Assembly: GCF_002893625.1 (NCBI RefSeq)
Contig: NZ_PKMZ01000002.1
Span: 248,001 to 312,000 of the forward strand
Origin: Mangrovicella endophytica
Lineage (GTDB): Bacteria; Pseudomonadota; Alphaproteobacteria; Rhizobiales; Rhizobiaceae
Direction of reading: 5' to 3'
DNA length: 64,000 nucleotides
The position numbers and the translations under genes are program-made. The notes beneath the pieces are model-generated. The model ran no database searches. It had not been told where the DNA came from and saw only the letters and a list, made by a program, of their open reading frames with translations. Of the stretch, positions 10,423 through 20,297 are shown one piece after another. Every line of letters begins with the position of its first letter. Position 1 is the first letter of the stretch.

Positions 10423-10983
10423 GTGAGCGCGAACGAAACCCTCGAACCGACCCGCCGGGACTTCTTGTACATCGCGACCGGCGCCGTCGCGGCCGTTGGC
10501 GCCGCGTCCGTCGCATGGCCGTTCATCGACCAGATGAACCCGGATGCGGCGACCCTCGCGCTCGCCGAGATCGAGGTCGACGTCAGCCAGGTTGCCGTTG
10601 GTCAGTCGATTACCGCCAAGTGGCGCGGCAAGCCGATCTTCATCCGCCAGCGGACGCCGGAAGAGATCGAGGCGGCCAAGACCGTTTCGCTCGACGAGCT
10701 GAAGGATCCGGTCGCGCGTAATGCCAATCTCGGCGCCGACGCGCCGGCGACCGACGAGAACCGCTCGGCCAAGGGTAAGGAAGCCTGGCTGGTGATGGTC
10801 GGCGTCTGCACGCATCTCGGCTGCATCCCGCTCGGCCAGTCCGGCGACTACAATGGCTGGTTCTGCCCCTGCCATGGCTCGACCTACGACACGTCCGGCC
10901 GCATCCGCAGCGGCCCGGCGCCCGAGAATATGGCGATTCCCGCCTTCGAGTTCATTTCCGACACGACCGTGCGCATCGGCTGA
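10423..10983 (+). CDS. petA: Ubiquinol-cytochrome c reductase Rieske iron-sulfur subunit
   Basis: This is the Rieske [2Fe-2S] subunit of the cytochrome bc1 complex, 186 residues, anchored in the inner membrane with its cluster domain in the periplasm. It has a twin-arginine signal-anchor (PTRRDFLYIATGAVAAVG) and the two cluster loops CTHLGC and CPCHGS. The GTG at 10423 is chosen because AAGGAGAG sits 7 bases upstream and the Tat motif then lies at the usual distance. It is first in a tight operon with petB and petC. Confidence 0.97.
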   Translation: MSANETLEPTRRDFLYIATGAVAAVGAASVAWPFIDQMNPDAATLALAEIEVDVSQVAVGQSITAKWRGKPIFIRQRTPEEIEAAKTVSLDELKDPVARNANLGADAPATDENRSAKGKEAWLVMVGVCTHLGCIPLGQSGDYNGWFCPCHGSTYDTSGRIRSGPAPENMAIPAFEFISDTTVRIG

Positions 10984-11004
10984 TCCGGGAGAAACGATAA
11001 AGTC

Positions 11005-12321
11005 ATGGCTGGTCATTCCTCCTACGTTCCTTCCAACGGCTTCACGCGGTGGATCGACGCGCGTCTGCCGCTGCCGCGCCTCGTCTACGACTCCTTCGTT
11101 GCCTACCCCGTCCCGCGCAACCTGAACTACGCCTATACCTTCGGCGGCATCCTGGCGCTGTTCCTGGCGGTCCAGATCCTGACTGGCGTCGTGCTCGCCA
11201 TGCACTATGCGGCGGCGACGGGCCTGGCCTTCCAGTCCGTCGAAGCGATCATGCGCGACGTGAACTGGGGCTGGCTGCTGCGTTACATGCATGCCAACGG
11301 CGCGTCCTTCTTCTTCATCGCCGTCTACCTGCACATGTTCCGCAACTTCTACTACGGCTCCTACAAGGCGCCTCGCGAAGTGCTGTACATCCTGGGCGTG
11401 ATCATCTTCCTCCTGATGATGGCGACCGCCTTCATGGGCTATGTGCTCCCCTGGGGCCAGATGAGCTTCTGGGGCGCCACCGTGATCACCGGCTTCTTCA
11501 CCGCCTTCCCGATCATCGGCGACCCGATCCAGCAGCTGCTGCTCGGCGGCTTTGCCGTCGACAACGCCACGCTGAACCGCTTCTTCTCGTTGCACTATCT
11601 GCTGCCGTTCATGATCGCCGGCGTCGTGATCCTGCACGTATGGGCGCTGCATGTCGTCGGTCAGACCAACCCTACCGGTGTCGAGGTGAAGTCGCCGCGT
11701 GACACCGTGCCGTTCACCCCGCAGGCCACCGTCAAGGACGGCTTCGCGATGGTGGTGTTCCTGTTCGTCTTCGCCTGGTTCGTCTTCTACATCCCGAACT
11801 TCCTCGGCCATCCGGATAACTACACCCCGGCCAACGCGCTGAAGACGCCGGCTCACATCGTGCCCGAGTGGTACTTCCTGCCCTTCTACGCGATGCTGCG
11901 CGCCATCACCTTCAACATCGGACCCATTGATTCCAAGCTCGGCGGCGTGCTCGTCATGTTCGGCTCGATCATCGTCCTCTTCTTCCTGCCCTGGCTCGAC
12001 ACCTCGCGGGTGCGCTCCACCGCCTTCCGGCCGATCTACAAGATCTTCTACTGGATCCTCGTGGCGGACTGCATTCTCCTGGGCTGGCTCGGCTCGCGTC
12101 CGGCAGAGGGCATCTATCCGACGCTGTCGCTGATCGGCACGATCTACTACTTCGCGCATTGGCTGATCGTTCTGCCGGTGGTCGGTCTCATCGAGACGCC
12201 GCGCAAGCTGCCGAACTCCATCGCCGAGGCGGTGCTCGGGCCGGACCGCGGACTGGGAACCGGCACCGGCCATGGTGCGGCTCCGACCGGAGCCGTGACG
12301 GCGCCGCAGGTCAAGGGCTGA
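11005..12321 (+). CDS. petB: Cytochrome b of the bc1 complex
   Basis: This 438-residue integral membrane protein carries the low- and high-potential haems and both quinone sites of the bc1 complex. The sequence shows [13 protein letters not shown] and [13 protein letters not shown] (haem-binding region), [18 protein letters not shown] of the Qo site, the second His set in FSLHYLLPF and [11 protein letters not shown], and [14 protein letters not shown], the PEWY motif of the Qo site. It starts 21 bases after petA and is followed 22 bases later by petC. A Gly/Thr-rich tail of about 30 residues ends the protein. Confidence 0.98.
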   Translation: MAGHSSYVPSNGFTRWIDARLPLPRLVYDSFVAYPVPRNLNYAYTFGGILALFLAVQILTGVVLAMHYAAATGLAFQSVEAIMRDVNWGWLLRYMHANGASFFFIAVYLHMFRNFYYGSYKAPREVLYILGVIIFLLMMATAFMGYVLPWGQMSFWGATVITGFFTAFPIIGDPIQQLLLGGFAVDNATLNRFFSLHYLLPFMIAGVVILHVWALHVVGQTNPTGVEVKSPRDTVPFTPQATVKDGFAMVVFLFVFAWFVFYIPNFLGHPDNYTPANALKTPAHIVPEWYFLPFYAMLRAITFNIGPIDSKLGGVLVMFGSIIVLFFLPWLDTSRVRSTAFRPIYKIFYWILVADCILLGWLGSRPAEGIYPTLSLIGTIYYFAHWLIVLPVVGLIETPRKLPNSIAEAVLGPDRGLGTGTGHGAAPTGAVTAPQVKG

Positions 12322-12343
12322 GCGCGGACTGAGGGGAACATCC

Positions 12344-13303
12344 ATGAAAACGCTACTCTCAGCCGTCCTCGCAGCCGGCCTTCTCTCGACAATGCCGCTG
12401 GCGAATGCCCAGCAGGACGCGGTCACCCCGGCGCCGACCCAGCCTGAGGCCGGGGCTGCGGCTCCTGCCGCACCTGCAGGCGAGGCCGTAGCGCCCGACG
12501 CGGCCGGTGGCCACGGCGGCGAAGCGGAGGAGCACCACACGGTGCACTATCCGCTGAAGCATCCCGCCAGCCTCGACTGGTCCTTCGCGGGCATGTTCGG
12601 CCACTGGGACGTCGCCCAGCTGCAGCGCGGCCTGAAGGTCTACAAGGAGGTCTGCTCGGCCTGCCACTCGATGAACCTCGTGGCGATGCGCAGCCTCGGC
12701 GCGCTCGGCTACAGCGAGGAGCAGGTGAAGGCGTTCGCCGCCGAGTACACCGTGCAAGACGGACCGAACGGCGACGGCGAGATGTTCGAGCGCAAGGCGA
12801 TCCCGTCGGATCACTTCCCGGCGCCGTATCCGAACCCCGAGGCGGCCGCTGCCGCCAACAATGGCGCGGCTCCGCCGGACCTGTCGCTGATTGCCAAGGG
12901 GCGCGCGGTGGAGCGCGGCTTCCCCACCTTCATCTTCGATATCTTCACCCAGTATGCCGAGAGCGGGCCGGACTATGTCCACGGGCTTCTCACCGGCTAC
13001 GGCCAGGAGCCGGCCGCCGACGTGGTGATCCAGCCGGGCACCTACTACAACCCGTACTTCATCTCAGGTCCGGCGCTGGCGATGCCGCCGCCGCTCTCGG
13101 CCGATCAGGTCACCTATGATGACGGCACGCAGCAGACGGTCGACCAGTATGCCCGCGACGTCTCGGCCTTCCTGATGTGGGCCGCCGAGCCGCATCTCGT
13201 GGAGCGTAAGCAGACCGGCTTGATCGTCATCCTGTTCCTCGCTGTATTCGCCGGTATGCTCTACATCGTGAAGCGACGCGTCTGGGACGGCATCGCCCAC
13301 TGA
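12344..13303 (+). CDS. petC: Cytochrome c1 of the bc1 complex
   Basis: This 319-residue cytochrome c1 accepts electrons from the Rieske protein and passes them to soluble or membrane-bound cytochrome c. It has a signal peptide ([22 protein letters not shown]), an Ala/Pro-rich mature N-terminus of about 40 residues, the haem motif CSACH, the axial Met region, and a single C-terminal anchor ([19 protein letters not shown]) followed by a basic tail. The Ala/Pro-rich linker makes it longer than many c1 proteins. It is the last gene of the operon before a strong terminator. Confidence 0.97.
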   Translation: MKTLLSAVLAAGLLSTMPLANAQQDAVTPAPTQPEAGAAAPAAPAGEAVAPDAAGGHGGEAEEHHTVHYPLKHPASLDWSFAGMFGHWDVAQLQRGLKVYKEVCSACHSMNLVAMRSLGALGYSEEQVKAFAAEYTVQDGPNGDGEMFERKAIPSDHFPAPYPNPEAAAAANNGAAPPDLSLIAKGRAVERGFPTFIFDIFTQYAESGPDYVHGLLTGYGQEPAADVVIQPGTYYNPYFISGPALAMPPPLSADQVTYDDGTQQTVDQYARDVSAFLMWAAEPHLVERKQTGLIVILFLAVFAGMLYIVKRRVWDGIAH

Positions 13304-13333
13304 GGCGGCGTCACGGATCGAAAACTCGGAAGC

Positions 13334-13355
13334 GGGGGGCTGCGGCCCCCCTTTT
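13334..13355 (+). terminator. Rho-independent terminator of petABC
   Basis: GGGGGGC and GCCCCCC pair perfectly across a TGCG loop and are followed by TTTT. It lies 30 bases after petC and before apt, so it ends the bc1 operon. Confidence 0.9.
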
Positions 13356-13388
13356 CATGTCTGCGGGCTGGAAGAGGGAGACAGGATC

Positions 13389-13931
13389 ATGAGCGAGACA
13401 GCCGAAGACTTCGCCGCAGCGATCCGCACGATTCCGGACTATCCGAAACCCGGCATTCTCTTTCGCGACATCACCACGCTGCTCGCCGATGCCGCTGTCT
13501 TCCGCAGTGCGGTTGACCGTCTGGTCGACCCCTTCAAGACGAGCGGTGTCGACAAGGTTGCGGGTATCGAGGCGCGGGGCTTTATCCTCGGCGGCGCTCT
13601 GGCGCACCAGCTGCAGGCTGGCTTCGTTCCCATCCGCAAGAAGGGCAAGCTGCCGCACGAGACGATCCGCATCGCCTATTCGCTCGAATACGGCCTCGAT
13701 GAGATGGAGATGCACCGTGATGCGGTGAAGCCGGGCGAGCGCGTGCTCCTGACTGACGATCTCATCGCCACCGGCGGGACGGCAGAAGGCGCAGTGAAGC
13801 TGCTGCGCGAACTCGGCGCCGACATCGTCGCCGCCTGCTTCGTCATCGACCTGCCGGATCTCGGCGGCCGCCGCAGGCTCGAGGCGCTCGGCGTCGAGGT
13901 GCGAACTCTGGTGGAATTTCCCGGGCACTGA
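13389..13931 (+). CDS. apt: Adenine phosphoribosyltransferase
   Basis: Apt salvages adenine to AMP using PRPP in the cytoplasm. The 180-residue product has the family N-terminus [18 protein letters not shown], the [10 protein letters not shown] segment, a basic loop (PIRKKGKLP), and the PRPP-binding signature [17 protein letters not shown]. The length is standard. bluB follows 14 bases downstream on the same strand, so the two may be cotranscribed. Confidence 0.97.
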   Translation: MSETAEDFAAAIRTIPDYPKPGILFRDITTLLADAAVFRSAVDRLVDPFKTSGVDKVAGIEARGFILGGALAHQLQAGFVPIRKKGKLPHETIRIAYSLEYGLDEMEMHRDAVKPGERVLLTDDLIATGGTAEGAVKLLRELGADIVAACFVIDLPDLGGRRRLEALGVEVRTLVEFPGH

Positions 13932-13945
13932 GCGAGACCATCGTC

Positions 13946-14608
13946 ATGACGGCACGCAGCGACCAGCCGGACGCCGAGCCGATCTTCGATGAAGCCTTCC
14001 GCAGGACACTGACGCAGCTTCTGGCATGGCGGCGGGACGTGAGGTCCTTCGATCCACGGCCTGTCGATCCGGCGGCTTTGGCGGCGGCCTTGTCCTCCTT
14101 CGATCTGGCGCCCTCCGTGGGCAACAGCCAGCCCTGGCGCCTCGTCACGGTGAACGACCCAGAGCGGCGGGTGCGGATCCGCGACAGCTTCGAGCGTTCG
14201 AATGCATCGGCCCTGCGGGCGCAGGCGACGGAGCGGGCAGGACTCTATGCTTCTCTCAAGCTCGCCGGGCTCGACCAGGCGCCGGTGCATCTCGCCGTCT
14301 TCTGCGACGAAGATTGCGAGCAGGGGCATGGTCTGGGCACCCGAACCATGCCGGAGACGCTCGCCTATTCCACCGTTGCGGCGCTCACCACCTTCTGGCT
14401 GGCCGCCCGCGCACACGGGATCGGCGTCGGATGGGTCTCCATCATCGAACCCGATGTTGTCAGCGCCGTTCTCGACGTTCCTGCGGAGTGGCGGCTGATC
14501 GCCTATCTCTGCGTCGGCTATCCCGCCGCTGCCGACGACGTGCCGGACCTGGAACGGCGCAGCTGGCAGGCGCGGGCGCCTTTGGCATCGAAACTCATCC
14601 GCCGCTGA
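13946..14608 (+). CDS. bluB: 5,6-Dimethylbenzimidazole synthase BluB
   Basis: BluB destroys reduced FMN with oxygen to make the lower ligand base of vitamin B12. This 220-residue nitroreductase-fold protein has LLAWRRDVRSFDPRPV near the N-terminus, APSVGNSQPWR, the Asp-containing segment of BluB enzymes, and GIGVGWVSIIEP. The C-terminal ERRSWQARAPL is also typical. No other cobalamin genes and no B12 riboswitch were seen nearby, so B12 synthesis genes must lie elsewhere. It sits 14 bases after apt. Confidence 0.92.
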   Translation: MTARSDQPDAEPIFDEAFRRTLTQLLAWRRDVRSFDPRPVDPAALAAALSSFDLAPSVGNSQPWRLVTVNDPERRVRIRDSFERSNASALRAQATERAGLYASLKLAGLDQAPVHLAVFCDEDCEQGHGLGTRTMPETLAYSTVAALTTFWLAARAHGIGVGWVSIIEPDVVSAVLDVPAEWRLIAYLCVGYPAAADDVPDLERRSWQARAPLASKLIRR

Positions 14609-14685
14609 GCAATCGGTCGCGATGGGCTTGCCTGAAGTTCCCGGATAGGCTGCAGTGGGCCGGTACCTCAGCCGGAGCGAAGGCC

Positions 14686-15579
14686 ATGCAGCCGAAGATC
14701 GTCGTCTTTGCCATCATGGCTGCCGTCACACCCGCAACCTGCGTCTTGGCACAGGAGCCGGCGGCAGAAGTGGCGCCAGCGGCGGCGGCTGCGGTGCCGG
14801 ACGCAGCTGCGCGGGCTTCGCCGAACGACCTCCTCAACGCCGCGCTCTGGATGCAGTCGTCCGTTGAATACAAGGCCACTGCCATCGGCATCTATGCGCT
14901 GGCGCGATCCAAGCTGGACGCGGCGATCGCAGACAAGGCCGCCAGCGCCCTCGACCAGAACGGCGCAGCTGAGCTGCCGCCGGCCATTATCCTCGATCTC
15001 GACGAGACGGTGCTCGACAACGCTGCCTATGAATCCGGCCTCGTCACCAGCAACCACGACTACAGCTCCAAAACGTGGGGTCAGTGGGTCGATGCCAAGG
15101 CGGCCAAGGCCGTGCCGGGCGCCTTGGACTATCTCACCTATGCCGATTCCAAGGGCGTGAAGATCTTCTACGTCACCAATCGCAATGCGAACCAAGAAGA
15201 GGCGACGCGCGCCAACATGCAGGCCCTCGGCTTTCCCATGGGCGGCAATGTCGACACTTTCCTGATGTCGCGCGAGAAGGGCTGGCGCTCGGCCAAGAAG
15301 ACGCGGCGCGACTTCGTGGCGAAGGACTACCGTGTCGTCGCGCTTGTCGGCGACAACTTCAACGACTTCTCCGATGCCGCCTCCGGCACGCCGGCGGAGC
15401 GCCTCTCCGCCTTCGACGGGGTGAAGGCGCATTTCGGCACCGACTGGTTCATGCTGCCCAACCCGACCTACGGCTCGTTCGAATCGGCGCCCTACGGCAA
15501 CGACTTCCGTCTGCCGGCTGAGAAGAAGCGGCAGGCCAAGATCGAGGCGCTGGAGCCATGGGTGCCGACGGGGGAGTAA
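14686..15579 (+). CDS. HAD-family acid phosphatase / 5'-nucleotidase of the e(P4) type
   Basis: This is a 297-residue secreted phosphatase of the HAD class B/e(P4) family. A signal peptide (MQPKIVVFAIMAAVTPATC with VLA-QEP) is followed by a helical region and then the catalytic motif ILDLDETVLDNAAYE, where the first Asp is the nucleophile. The later motif VALVGDNFNDFSD supplies the distal acid pair. It probably dephosphorylates nucleotides in the periplasm. A Cys near the cleavage site does not form a canonical lipobox, so lipidation is doubtful. Confidence 0.88.
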   Translation: MQPKIVVFAIMAAVTPATCVLAQEPAAEVAPAAAAAVPDAAARASPNDLLNAALWMQSSVEYKATAIGIYALARSKLDAAIADKAASALDQNGAAELPPAIILDLDETVLDNAAYESGLVTSNHDYSSKTWGQWVDAKAAKAVPGALDYLTYADSKGVKIFYVTNRNANQEEATRANMQALGFPMGGNVDTFLMSREKGWRSAKKTRRDFVAKDYRVVALVGDNFNDFSDAASGTPAERLSAFDGVKAHFGTDWFMLPNPTYGSFESAPYGNDFRLPAEKKRQAKIEALEPWVPTGE

Positions 15580-15611
15580 GGTGTGTGCCGCGGTGACGTG
15601 GCGAAGTTACG

Positions 15612-16082
15612 TCAGTCCGTCGAGCAGAAGGCCGCGCCGTCGCAACTGAACACTGGCTCGCCCCGCTGGTTCACCGCCTCGACATGCGTCTCGACAATGC
15701 CCCAGCCCGGACGGCTGGCGGAAAGGCGCTTGCCCGTTACCGTTCGATGATACGTTACGCTGTCGTCCGCCATTACCGGCTTCGGCCAGCGGATGTTGCG
15801 GATGCCGGGCGAGGGGCCGAAGTTCGGTGCAGCGTTACCGCCGGCGATCCACGCGGCCGCGATCCGGTCGCGATGATCGACATTGAGGCGCATGTAGATC
15901 GCCGCCGTATGCCAGCCCGAGGCGCAGAGGCCGCCGAGCAGCGAGACCTTGGCGGCCTCCTCATCGAGGTGGAACGCCTGCGGGTCGTACAGCGCGGCAA
16001 AGCGCTTGATCTCGGCGGCTTCGAAGAGATGCGTTCCAAGGCCGGCGGTTTCGCCCACGACGATGGCGTCGAAGAAGCTCAT
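15612..16082 (-). CDS. MaoC-family dehydratase, second of an overlapping pair
   Basis: This 156-residue hot-dog-fold protein belongs to the MaoC group, acting on enoyl or 3-hydroxyacyl thioesters. The hydratase signature is visible as FAALYDPQAFHLDEEAA, followed by GGLCASGWHTAAIYMRL. It overlaps the upstream MaoC gene by four bases (ATGA), so the two are coupled and may form a heterodimer or two-domain-like enzyme. The substrate is unknown. Confidence 0.9.
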   Translation of the reverse strand: MSFFDAIVVGETAGLGTHLFEAAEIKRFAALYDPQAFHLDEEAAKVSLLGGLCASGWHTAAIYMRLNVDHRDRIAAAWIAGGNAAPNFGPSPGIRNIRWPKPVMADDSVTYHRTVTGKRLSASRPGWGIVETHVEAVNQRGEPVFSCDGAAFCSTD

Positions 16083-16579
16083 ACCGCGCCTCCCGTCGCG
16101 TCGGCCACAACGCCGCTGGACGGTTGCCCGATGCCATCGCGCGTCAGCAGGAGCAGCGTGTATTCGCTATCCATAACGGTCTCGCCGCGCTGGTTTGCGA
16201 CCTCGGCGCGCAGCTTGGCGATGCCGAGCGCCGGCCGCGACGCCGAGCGCCGCGCCGACAACACCGTCGCCGTGCCTGTAAGGCGATCGTCGGGTCGCAC
16301 CGGCTTCAGCCAGCGGACGAAGTCGACGCCCGGCGACCCTTGCGAGGTGGAGTCCCGCAGGAAACCGTCGAACATCATCCGCATCATCATGGCGCAGCTA
16401 TGCCAGCCGGAGGCGGCAAGACCACCGAGCATCGTCGCCGCTGCAGCCTCATCATCGACATGAAAGGGCTGCGGGTCGAACTCGGCGGCAAAGGCGACGA
16501 TCGCCTCGCGCGTCACATCGTATGGCGCGAGCGGCAGCACCGTCTCGACGGTGAAATCCTCGAATGTCCGCATCGCCAT
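16079..16579 (-). CDS. MaoC-family dehydratase, first of an overlapping pair
   Basis: This 166-residue MaoC-like protein shows the hydratase motif FAAEFDPQPFHVDDEAA and then GGLAASGWHSCAMMMRM. It is clearly paralogous to the downstream gene, with the same motif order and spacing, so the pair arose by tandem duplication. Both copies keep the D-x-x-x-x-H motif region. It is the first gene of the pair on the minus strand; ychF lies beyond it, further upstream in the same direction. Confidence 0.9.
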   Translation of the reverse strand: MAMRTFEDFTVETVLPLAPYDVTREAIVAFAAEFDPQPFHVDDEAAAATMLGGLAASGWHSCAMMMRMMFDGFLRDSTSQGSPGVDFVRWLKPVRPDDRLTGTATVLSARRSASRPALGIAKLRAEVANQRGETVMDSEYTLLLLTRDGIGQPSSGVVADATGGAV

Positions 16580-16651
16580 GCCTCCTCAGTCTTCGACCGG
16601 CATGCCATCGACCGAGCGCGAGACGAGACAACCCTCGCTGGGGTGGGGCAA

Positions 16652-17755
16652 TCAGGTGTTGAACTTGAACATCATGATGTCGCCGTCCTGGACGACATAT
16701 TCCTTGCCCTCGTCGCGCGCCTTGCCGGCCTCTTTGGCCGCCACTTCGCCGCCGAGCGTCACGAAGTCATTGTAGGCGATCGTCTGGGCACGGATGAAGC
16801 CGCGCTCGAAGTCGGTGTGGATCACGCCGGCGGCGCGCGGCGCCTTCCAGCCGCGGTCGATCGTCCAGGCCCGGGTCTCCTTCGGGCCGACGGTAAAGTA
16901 GGTGATGAGGCTGAGGAGGTCGTAGCCGGCGCGAATCAGCCGGTCGAGGCCGGGCTCGGTGAGGCCCATCGCCTCCAGATAGTCGCCGACCTCGTTCTCG
17001 GGCAGCTGGGCGATCTCGGCTTCGATGGCGGCGGAGATGATCACGCTGCCGGCGCCCTGGCGCGCCGCCATCTCCTCCACCGCGCGGGAATGCGCATTGC
17101 CGGTGGCGGCATCTGCCTCCGCAACGTTGCAGACATAGAGGACGGGCTTCGACGTCAGCAGGTTGAGGCCGCGCAGGATGGCGAGCTCGTCGGGCGCCAG
17201 CGTGGGAAGGAGCGTGCGCACCGGCTGGCCGTCGGTCAGCTTGGCAAGCGCCGCCTCCATCACCGGCAGCACGGCGAGCGACTCCTTGTCCTTGGCACTG
17301 GCACGCTTGCGCGTCGCCACGACACGTCGCTCGAGGCTCTCAAGGTCGGAGAGCATCAGCTCAGTCTCGACCGTATCGGCGTCGGCGACGGGGTCGATCT
17401 TGCCCTCGACATGGGTGATGTCGTCATCCTCGAAGCAGCGCAGCACGTGGACGACGGCGTCCACCTCGCGGATGTTGGCGAGGAACTGATTGCCGAGGCC
17501 TTCGCCCTTCGACGCCCCGCGCACCAAGCCAGCGATGTCGACGAAGGTGATGCGTGTCGGAACGATCTGGGCGGACTTGCCAATCTTGGCGATGACCTGC
17601 AAGCGCGGATCCGGCACGGCGACGTCGCCCGTGTTCGGCTCAATGGTGCAGAACGGGTAGTTCGCCGCCTGCGCCGCCGCCGTCTTGGTAAGCGCGTTGA
17701 AGAGCGTCGACTTGCCGACATTCGGCAGCCCGACGATGCCGCATCTGAAACCCAT
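16652..17755 (-). CDS. ychF: Redox-regulated ATPase YchF (Obg-related)
   Basis: YchF is a ribosome-associated P-loop NTPase of the Obg group that prefers ATP. The 367-residue product starts [17 protein letters not shown] (G1), has [20 protein letters not shown] (G3 and switch), a coiled-coil insert around residues 130-200, and a C-terminal TGS domain ([12 protein letters not shown], then [14 protein letters not shown]). The degenerate G4 motif is typical of YchF. It lies 51 bases downstream of pth on the same strand, a very common pairing. Confidence 0.97.
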   Translation of the reverse strand: MGFRCGIVGLPNVGKSTLFNALTKTAAAQAANYPFCTIEPNTGDVAVPDPRLQVIAKIGKSAQIVPTRITFVDIAGLVRGASKGEGLGNQFLANIREVDAVVHVLRCFEDDDITHVEGKIDPVADADTVETELMLSDLESLERRVVATRKRASAKDKESLAVLPVMEAALAKLTDGQPVRTLLPTLAPDELAILRGLNLLTSKPVLYVCNVAEADAATGNAHSRAVEEMAARQGAGSVIISAAIEAEIAQLPENEVGDYLEAMGLTEPGLDRLIRAGYDLLSLITYFTVGPKETRAWTIDRGWKAPRAAGVIHTDFERGFIRAQTIAYNDFVTLGGEVAAKEAGKARDEGKEYVVQDGDIMMFKFNT

Positions 17756-17806
17756 GGAAAATCGTCCTGTTGCTGTCTTCGGCCGAGCCTCGCGCCTCGA
17801 TGGGCG

Positions 17807-18562
17807 TCAGTCCTTGCGACCGAACATCGTCTTCAGAATGTCCGCCAGCGGCCCTTTGGCGGGCGCTGCCGGCGCCGTCTTCGGCGCGCGAGCCTGACGG
17901 ATGTGGCTTTGGCCCTTCGGCGGCTTTGCGTCTGACGCAGCACTGCCAGCGCGTGCCGGCGCACTGCCGGAGCCCTTGGCGCCAGCGGGCTCGGTCGAGC
18001 CGGTGGCGAGCGCAACGCGTGTCATGAACAGCGCATCATCGCCCTTGGCGATGGCGTCGATGTTGCGGCTGACGGCGTCGAGCAGCCCGTCCACCCAATC
18101 GCGATCCGCCTTGGCAAAGTCGGAGAGGACATGCGGGTTCACCCGCTCCTTCGAGCCGGGATGGCCGATGCCAAGACGCACGCGGCGATAATCCTTGCCG
18201 ATATGAGCATCGATCGATTTCAGACCATTGTGGCCTCCATGGCCGCCGCCGGTCTTCACCCGCACCTTGCCCGGTGCAAGGTCGAGCTCGTCATGAATGA
18301 CGACGACCTGTCCAGGCTCCAGTTTGTAGAAGCGGGCAGCTTCGCCCACTGACTGGCCCGACAGGTTCATGAAGGTGAGGGGCTTCAGGAGAAGCACCTT
18401 CTCGCCGGCGATCTGGCCCTCGGCGATCTCGCCGCTGAACTTCTTCGTCCAGGCGGAAAAGGAGGCGTCCTTCGCGATGCGATCAAGCGCCATGAAGCCG
18501 ATATTATGCCGGTTGCCGGCATAGCTGGGGCCGGGATTGCCCAATCCTGCGATCAGCAACAT
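17807..18562 (-). CDS. pth: Peptidyl-tRNA hydrolase
   Basis: Pth releases peptides from prematurely dropped peptidyl-tRNA. The catalytic region is clear: [18 protein letters not shown] with the active-site His, [12 protein letters not shown], and [14 protein letters not shown], then [12 protein letters not shown]. At 251 residues it is about 60 longer than the usual 185-200; the extra part is an Ala/Pro/Lys-rich C-terminal tail. It is downstream of rplY with a hairpin between them and upstream of ychF. Confidence 0.97.
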   Translation of the reverse strand: MLLIAGLGNPGPSYAGNRHNIGFMALDRIAKDASFSAWTKKFSGEIAEGQIAGEKVLLLKPLTFMNLSGQSVGEAARFYKLEPGQVVVIHDELDLAPGKVRVKTGGGHGGHNGLKSIDAHIGKDYRRVRLGIGHPGSKERVNPHVLSDFAKADRDWVDGLLDAVSRNIDAIAKGDDALFMTRVALATGSTEPAGAKGSGSAPARAGSAASDAKPPKGQSHIRQARAPKTAPAAPAKGPLADILKTMFGRKD

Positions 18563-18588
18563 CGTCCCGGCTCCCTCATGTCAGAAGA

Positions 18589-18612
18589 TCCCTGGCGTTA
18601 GGCCGCCAGGGA
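18589..18612 (-). terminator. Hairpin between rplY and pth
   Basis: TCCCTGGCG and CGCCAGGGA form a perfect 9-bp stem with a 6-base loop just after rplY. On the minus strand it is followed by ATCTTCT, only weakly T-rich. It probably acts as a partial terminator that lowers pth/ychF expression relative to the ribosomal protein gene. Confidence 0.6.
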
Positions 18613-18623
18613 GCTGCGCGTCT

Positions 18624-19235
18624 TTAAGCCTCGGCGCCTTCGCCATCCTCGTCGGCCTCGGACTGTCCGGCAGCCGTGGAGGCGATGGTGGCGATGGTGA
18701 AGTCGCGATCAGCGATCGTCGGACGCACGCCCTTCGGCAGCTTGACGGCCGAAATGTGGACGGAGTCGCCGATCTGGAGGCCAGTCAGGTCGACTGTGAA
18801 GGCTTCCGGAATGCTGCCGGCCGGGCAGTGGACCTCGACCTCATGGCGCACGATGTTCAGCGTGCCGCCGCGCGTCAGGCCGGGCGCTGCATCCTCGTTC
18901 TCGAAGTGGACCGGCACCTGCACCGTGACTTCCGTGCTCTCGGAGACACGGAGGAAGTCGACGTGGACCAGGAAGTCACGGACCGGATCGAGCTGGTAAT
19001 CCTTGGGCAGGACCTTGATCTGCTCGCCGTTGAGTTCGATCGTTGCGATCGTCGTCAGGAAGCCGCCGGCATGCAGCTTCAGGAACGTTTCCTTGTAGGG
19101 GATCGCGATCGGCTGGGGATCTTTCTTGTCGCCGTAGATCACGGCGGGAATCATTCCGTTGCGGCGAAGATGTCTGGCGGCCCCCTTGCCGACCTGCTCG
19201 CGCGCCTCGGCCTTGACCGTGTAGGTCTCGCTCAT
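18624..19235 (-). CDS. rplY: 50S ribosomal protein L25/general stress protein Ctc
   Basis: This 203-residue protein is the long L25/CTC form that binds 5S rRNA. The N-terminal L25 domain begins [20 protein letters not shown] and contains IPAVIYG; the C-terminal TL5-type beta domain follows and ends in an acidic tail ([11 protein letters not shown]). The ATG at 19235 is chosen because AAGGA lies 7-8 bases upstream and the conserved domain starts there. It leads an rplY-pth-ychF group, which is widely conserved. Confidence 0.96.
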   Translation of the reverse strand: MSETYTVKAEAREQVGKGAARHLRRNGMIPAVIYGDKKDPQPIAIPYKETFLKLHAGGFLTTIATIELNGEQIKVLPKDYQLDPVRDFLVHVDFLRVSESTEVTVQVPVHFENEDAAPGLTRGGTLNIVRHEVEVHCPAGSIPEAFTVDLTGLQIGDSVHISAVKLPKGVRPTIADRDFTIATIASTAAGQSEADEDGEGAEA

Positions 19236-19588
19236 GGCAATGTCCTTTGACTGGGTTGAGGTGGCCGCAACCGGATCATGGATCCGGAAACGACGAAAAG
19301 CGGTCCACATGGAACCGCTGTCCTCCGCGCTGCCTCCAAGGGTGTCTGCGCGGACGTCGACCGTATAGCCGAGGGGAATGGCAGGGGCAAGTTGCGGATG
19401 CAGCTTGATGACCCAGCGTCAGCCGAGACCTCATTCACGGATCGAGGGCAGGCGCTCCATGACACATGCACCGGAGCGGGCCGGAGCATTCGCAGGCGAT
19501 CGAATGCACGCTGCGGCGACGACGAAAAGGCGATGCCGTCGCACGCAGCCTATAAGGAGCTTGGCCTCGGCGAGGCCGATACCGCTCG
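19236..19588. other. Intergenic region upstream of rplY, no gene recognised
   Basis: This 353-bp stretch should contain the rplY promoter and separates it from the LuxR-type gene. Open frames on the plus strand have no recognisable features. I saw no terminator or RNA gene in it. Confidence 0.5.
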
Positions 19589-19780
19589 TCAGATCAGGCC
19601 AAGGACGATCGACTTCGCCACCGCATGAGTGCGGTTCATCGCCTGCAGTTTGTCGACGGCAGCTGCGATATGATTGTCGACCGTGTAGCGGGAGAGATTG
19701 AGCCGACCCGCTATCTCGTCACTCGTCAGACCTTGCGAGACCAGGGCCAGGCATTCCGTCTCGCGCGGCGTCAATGTCAT
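19589..19780 (-). CDS. Orphan LuxR-type HTH DNA-binding protein
   Basis: This 63-residue protein is essentially a single LuxR/GerE helix-turn-helix: LTPRETECLALVSQGLTSDEIAGRL is the conserved core, then LSRYTVDNHIAAAVDKLQA is the recognition helix and dimer helix. No sensory or receiver domain precedes it; the frame upstream is closed by a TGA before the preceding gene ends. It lies 25 bases after a hypothetical gene on the same strand, with an inverted repeat upstream of that gene. It may act as a stand-alone regulator of the pair. The start at the ATG has only a weak ribosome binding site. Confidence 0.85.
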   Translation of the reverse strand: MTLTPRETECLALVSQGLTSDEIAGRLNLSRYTVDNHIAAAVDKLQAMNRTHAVAKSIVLGLI

Positions 19781-19805
19781 TGCTATCGCGCCACGCTCGG
19801 CCTCA

Positions 19806-20258
19806 TCAGAGAACGATCCTCTGGCTGCCGTTCAGGTAGCTCAACAAGCTGCTGAAGATGGCTATCCCGGTATCGTCACTGCTCTTCTTCGCGTGGAGCA
19901 GCCCGGCGGCCGCCTCTGCAGCCGCCTGATCGCCGTACTGGGAGCGAAGGAACTCGGCCGCTCGCGCCGTCCGATCCCTCGCCTCGGCAAGCGATTCTTC
20001 GGGAAAGCGCTGCCAGTTGATCAAGGCTTGATCGCCGTCGCCGCGGCCCGAGCTAGTGTCGGCACCGTCGCCATCCACGGTGGCATGACCGTCCATACCG
20101 TCGTGTCCGTCGACTGTAGCGGCACCGTCCGGGCGAATCTCGCTCGAGCCGTCGCCGTGTGGCCGCATCACGTAGCCGGCTCTGCCGACGATGCCGCTCC
20201 CGCCGCTCCAGGCGTTTGCTGCCGCTTCGGCATCTTTATCGGTCGGTCCAGTGTTCAT
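19806..20258 (-). CDS. Hypothetical protein with Asp/Gly/His-rich N-terminal half
   Basis: I do not recognise this 150-residue protein. Its first half has a loose repeat of DG-x-A/H-T-V-DG type units (residues about 40-75), and its second half is predicted helical (FPEESLAEARDRTARAAEFL, then AAAEAAAGLLHAKK) and ends hydrophobic (IAIFSSLLSYL). No signal peptide is visible. It precedes the orphan LuxR-type gene and follows an inverted repeat that could be its operator. An ATG 12 bases further upstream is an alternative start. Confidence 0.6.
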   Translation of the reverse strand: MNTGPTDKDAEAAANAWSGGSGIVGRAGYVMRPHGDGSSEIRPDGAATVDGHDGMDGHATVDGDGADTSSGRGDGDQALINWQRFPEESLAEARDRTARAAEFLRSQYGDQAAAEAAAGLLHAKKSSDDTGIAIFSSLLSYLNGSQRIVL

Positions 20259-20297
20259 GCATTGCAGCATGCGCTGGCAAGTCTACGAATGCAATAA

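Noticed and set aside
10150-12540. 796-codon open frame on the minus strand across petA, petB and petC
   Set aside because: It is antisense to the well-supported bc1 genes and is rich in Arg, Gly, Asp and His, as expected of a high-GC shadow frame.
13946-14608. Cobalamin riboswitch before bluB
   Set aside because: bluB begins 14 bases after apt; there is no room for the element and no B12-box was seen.
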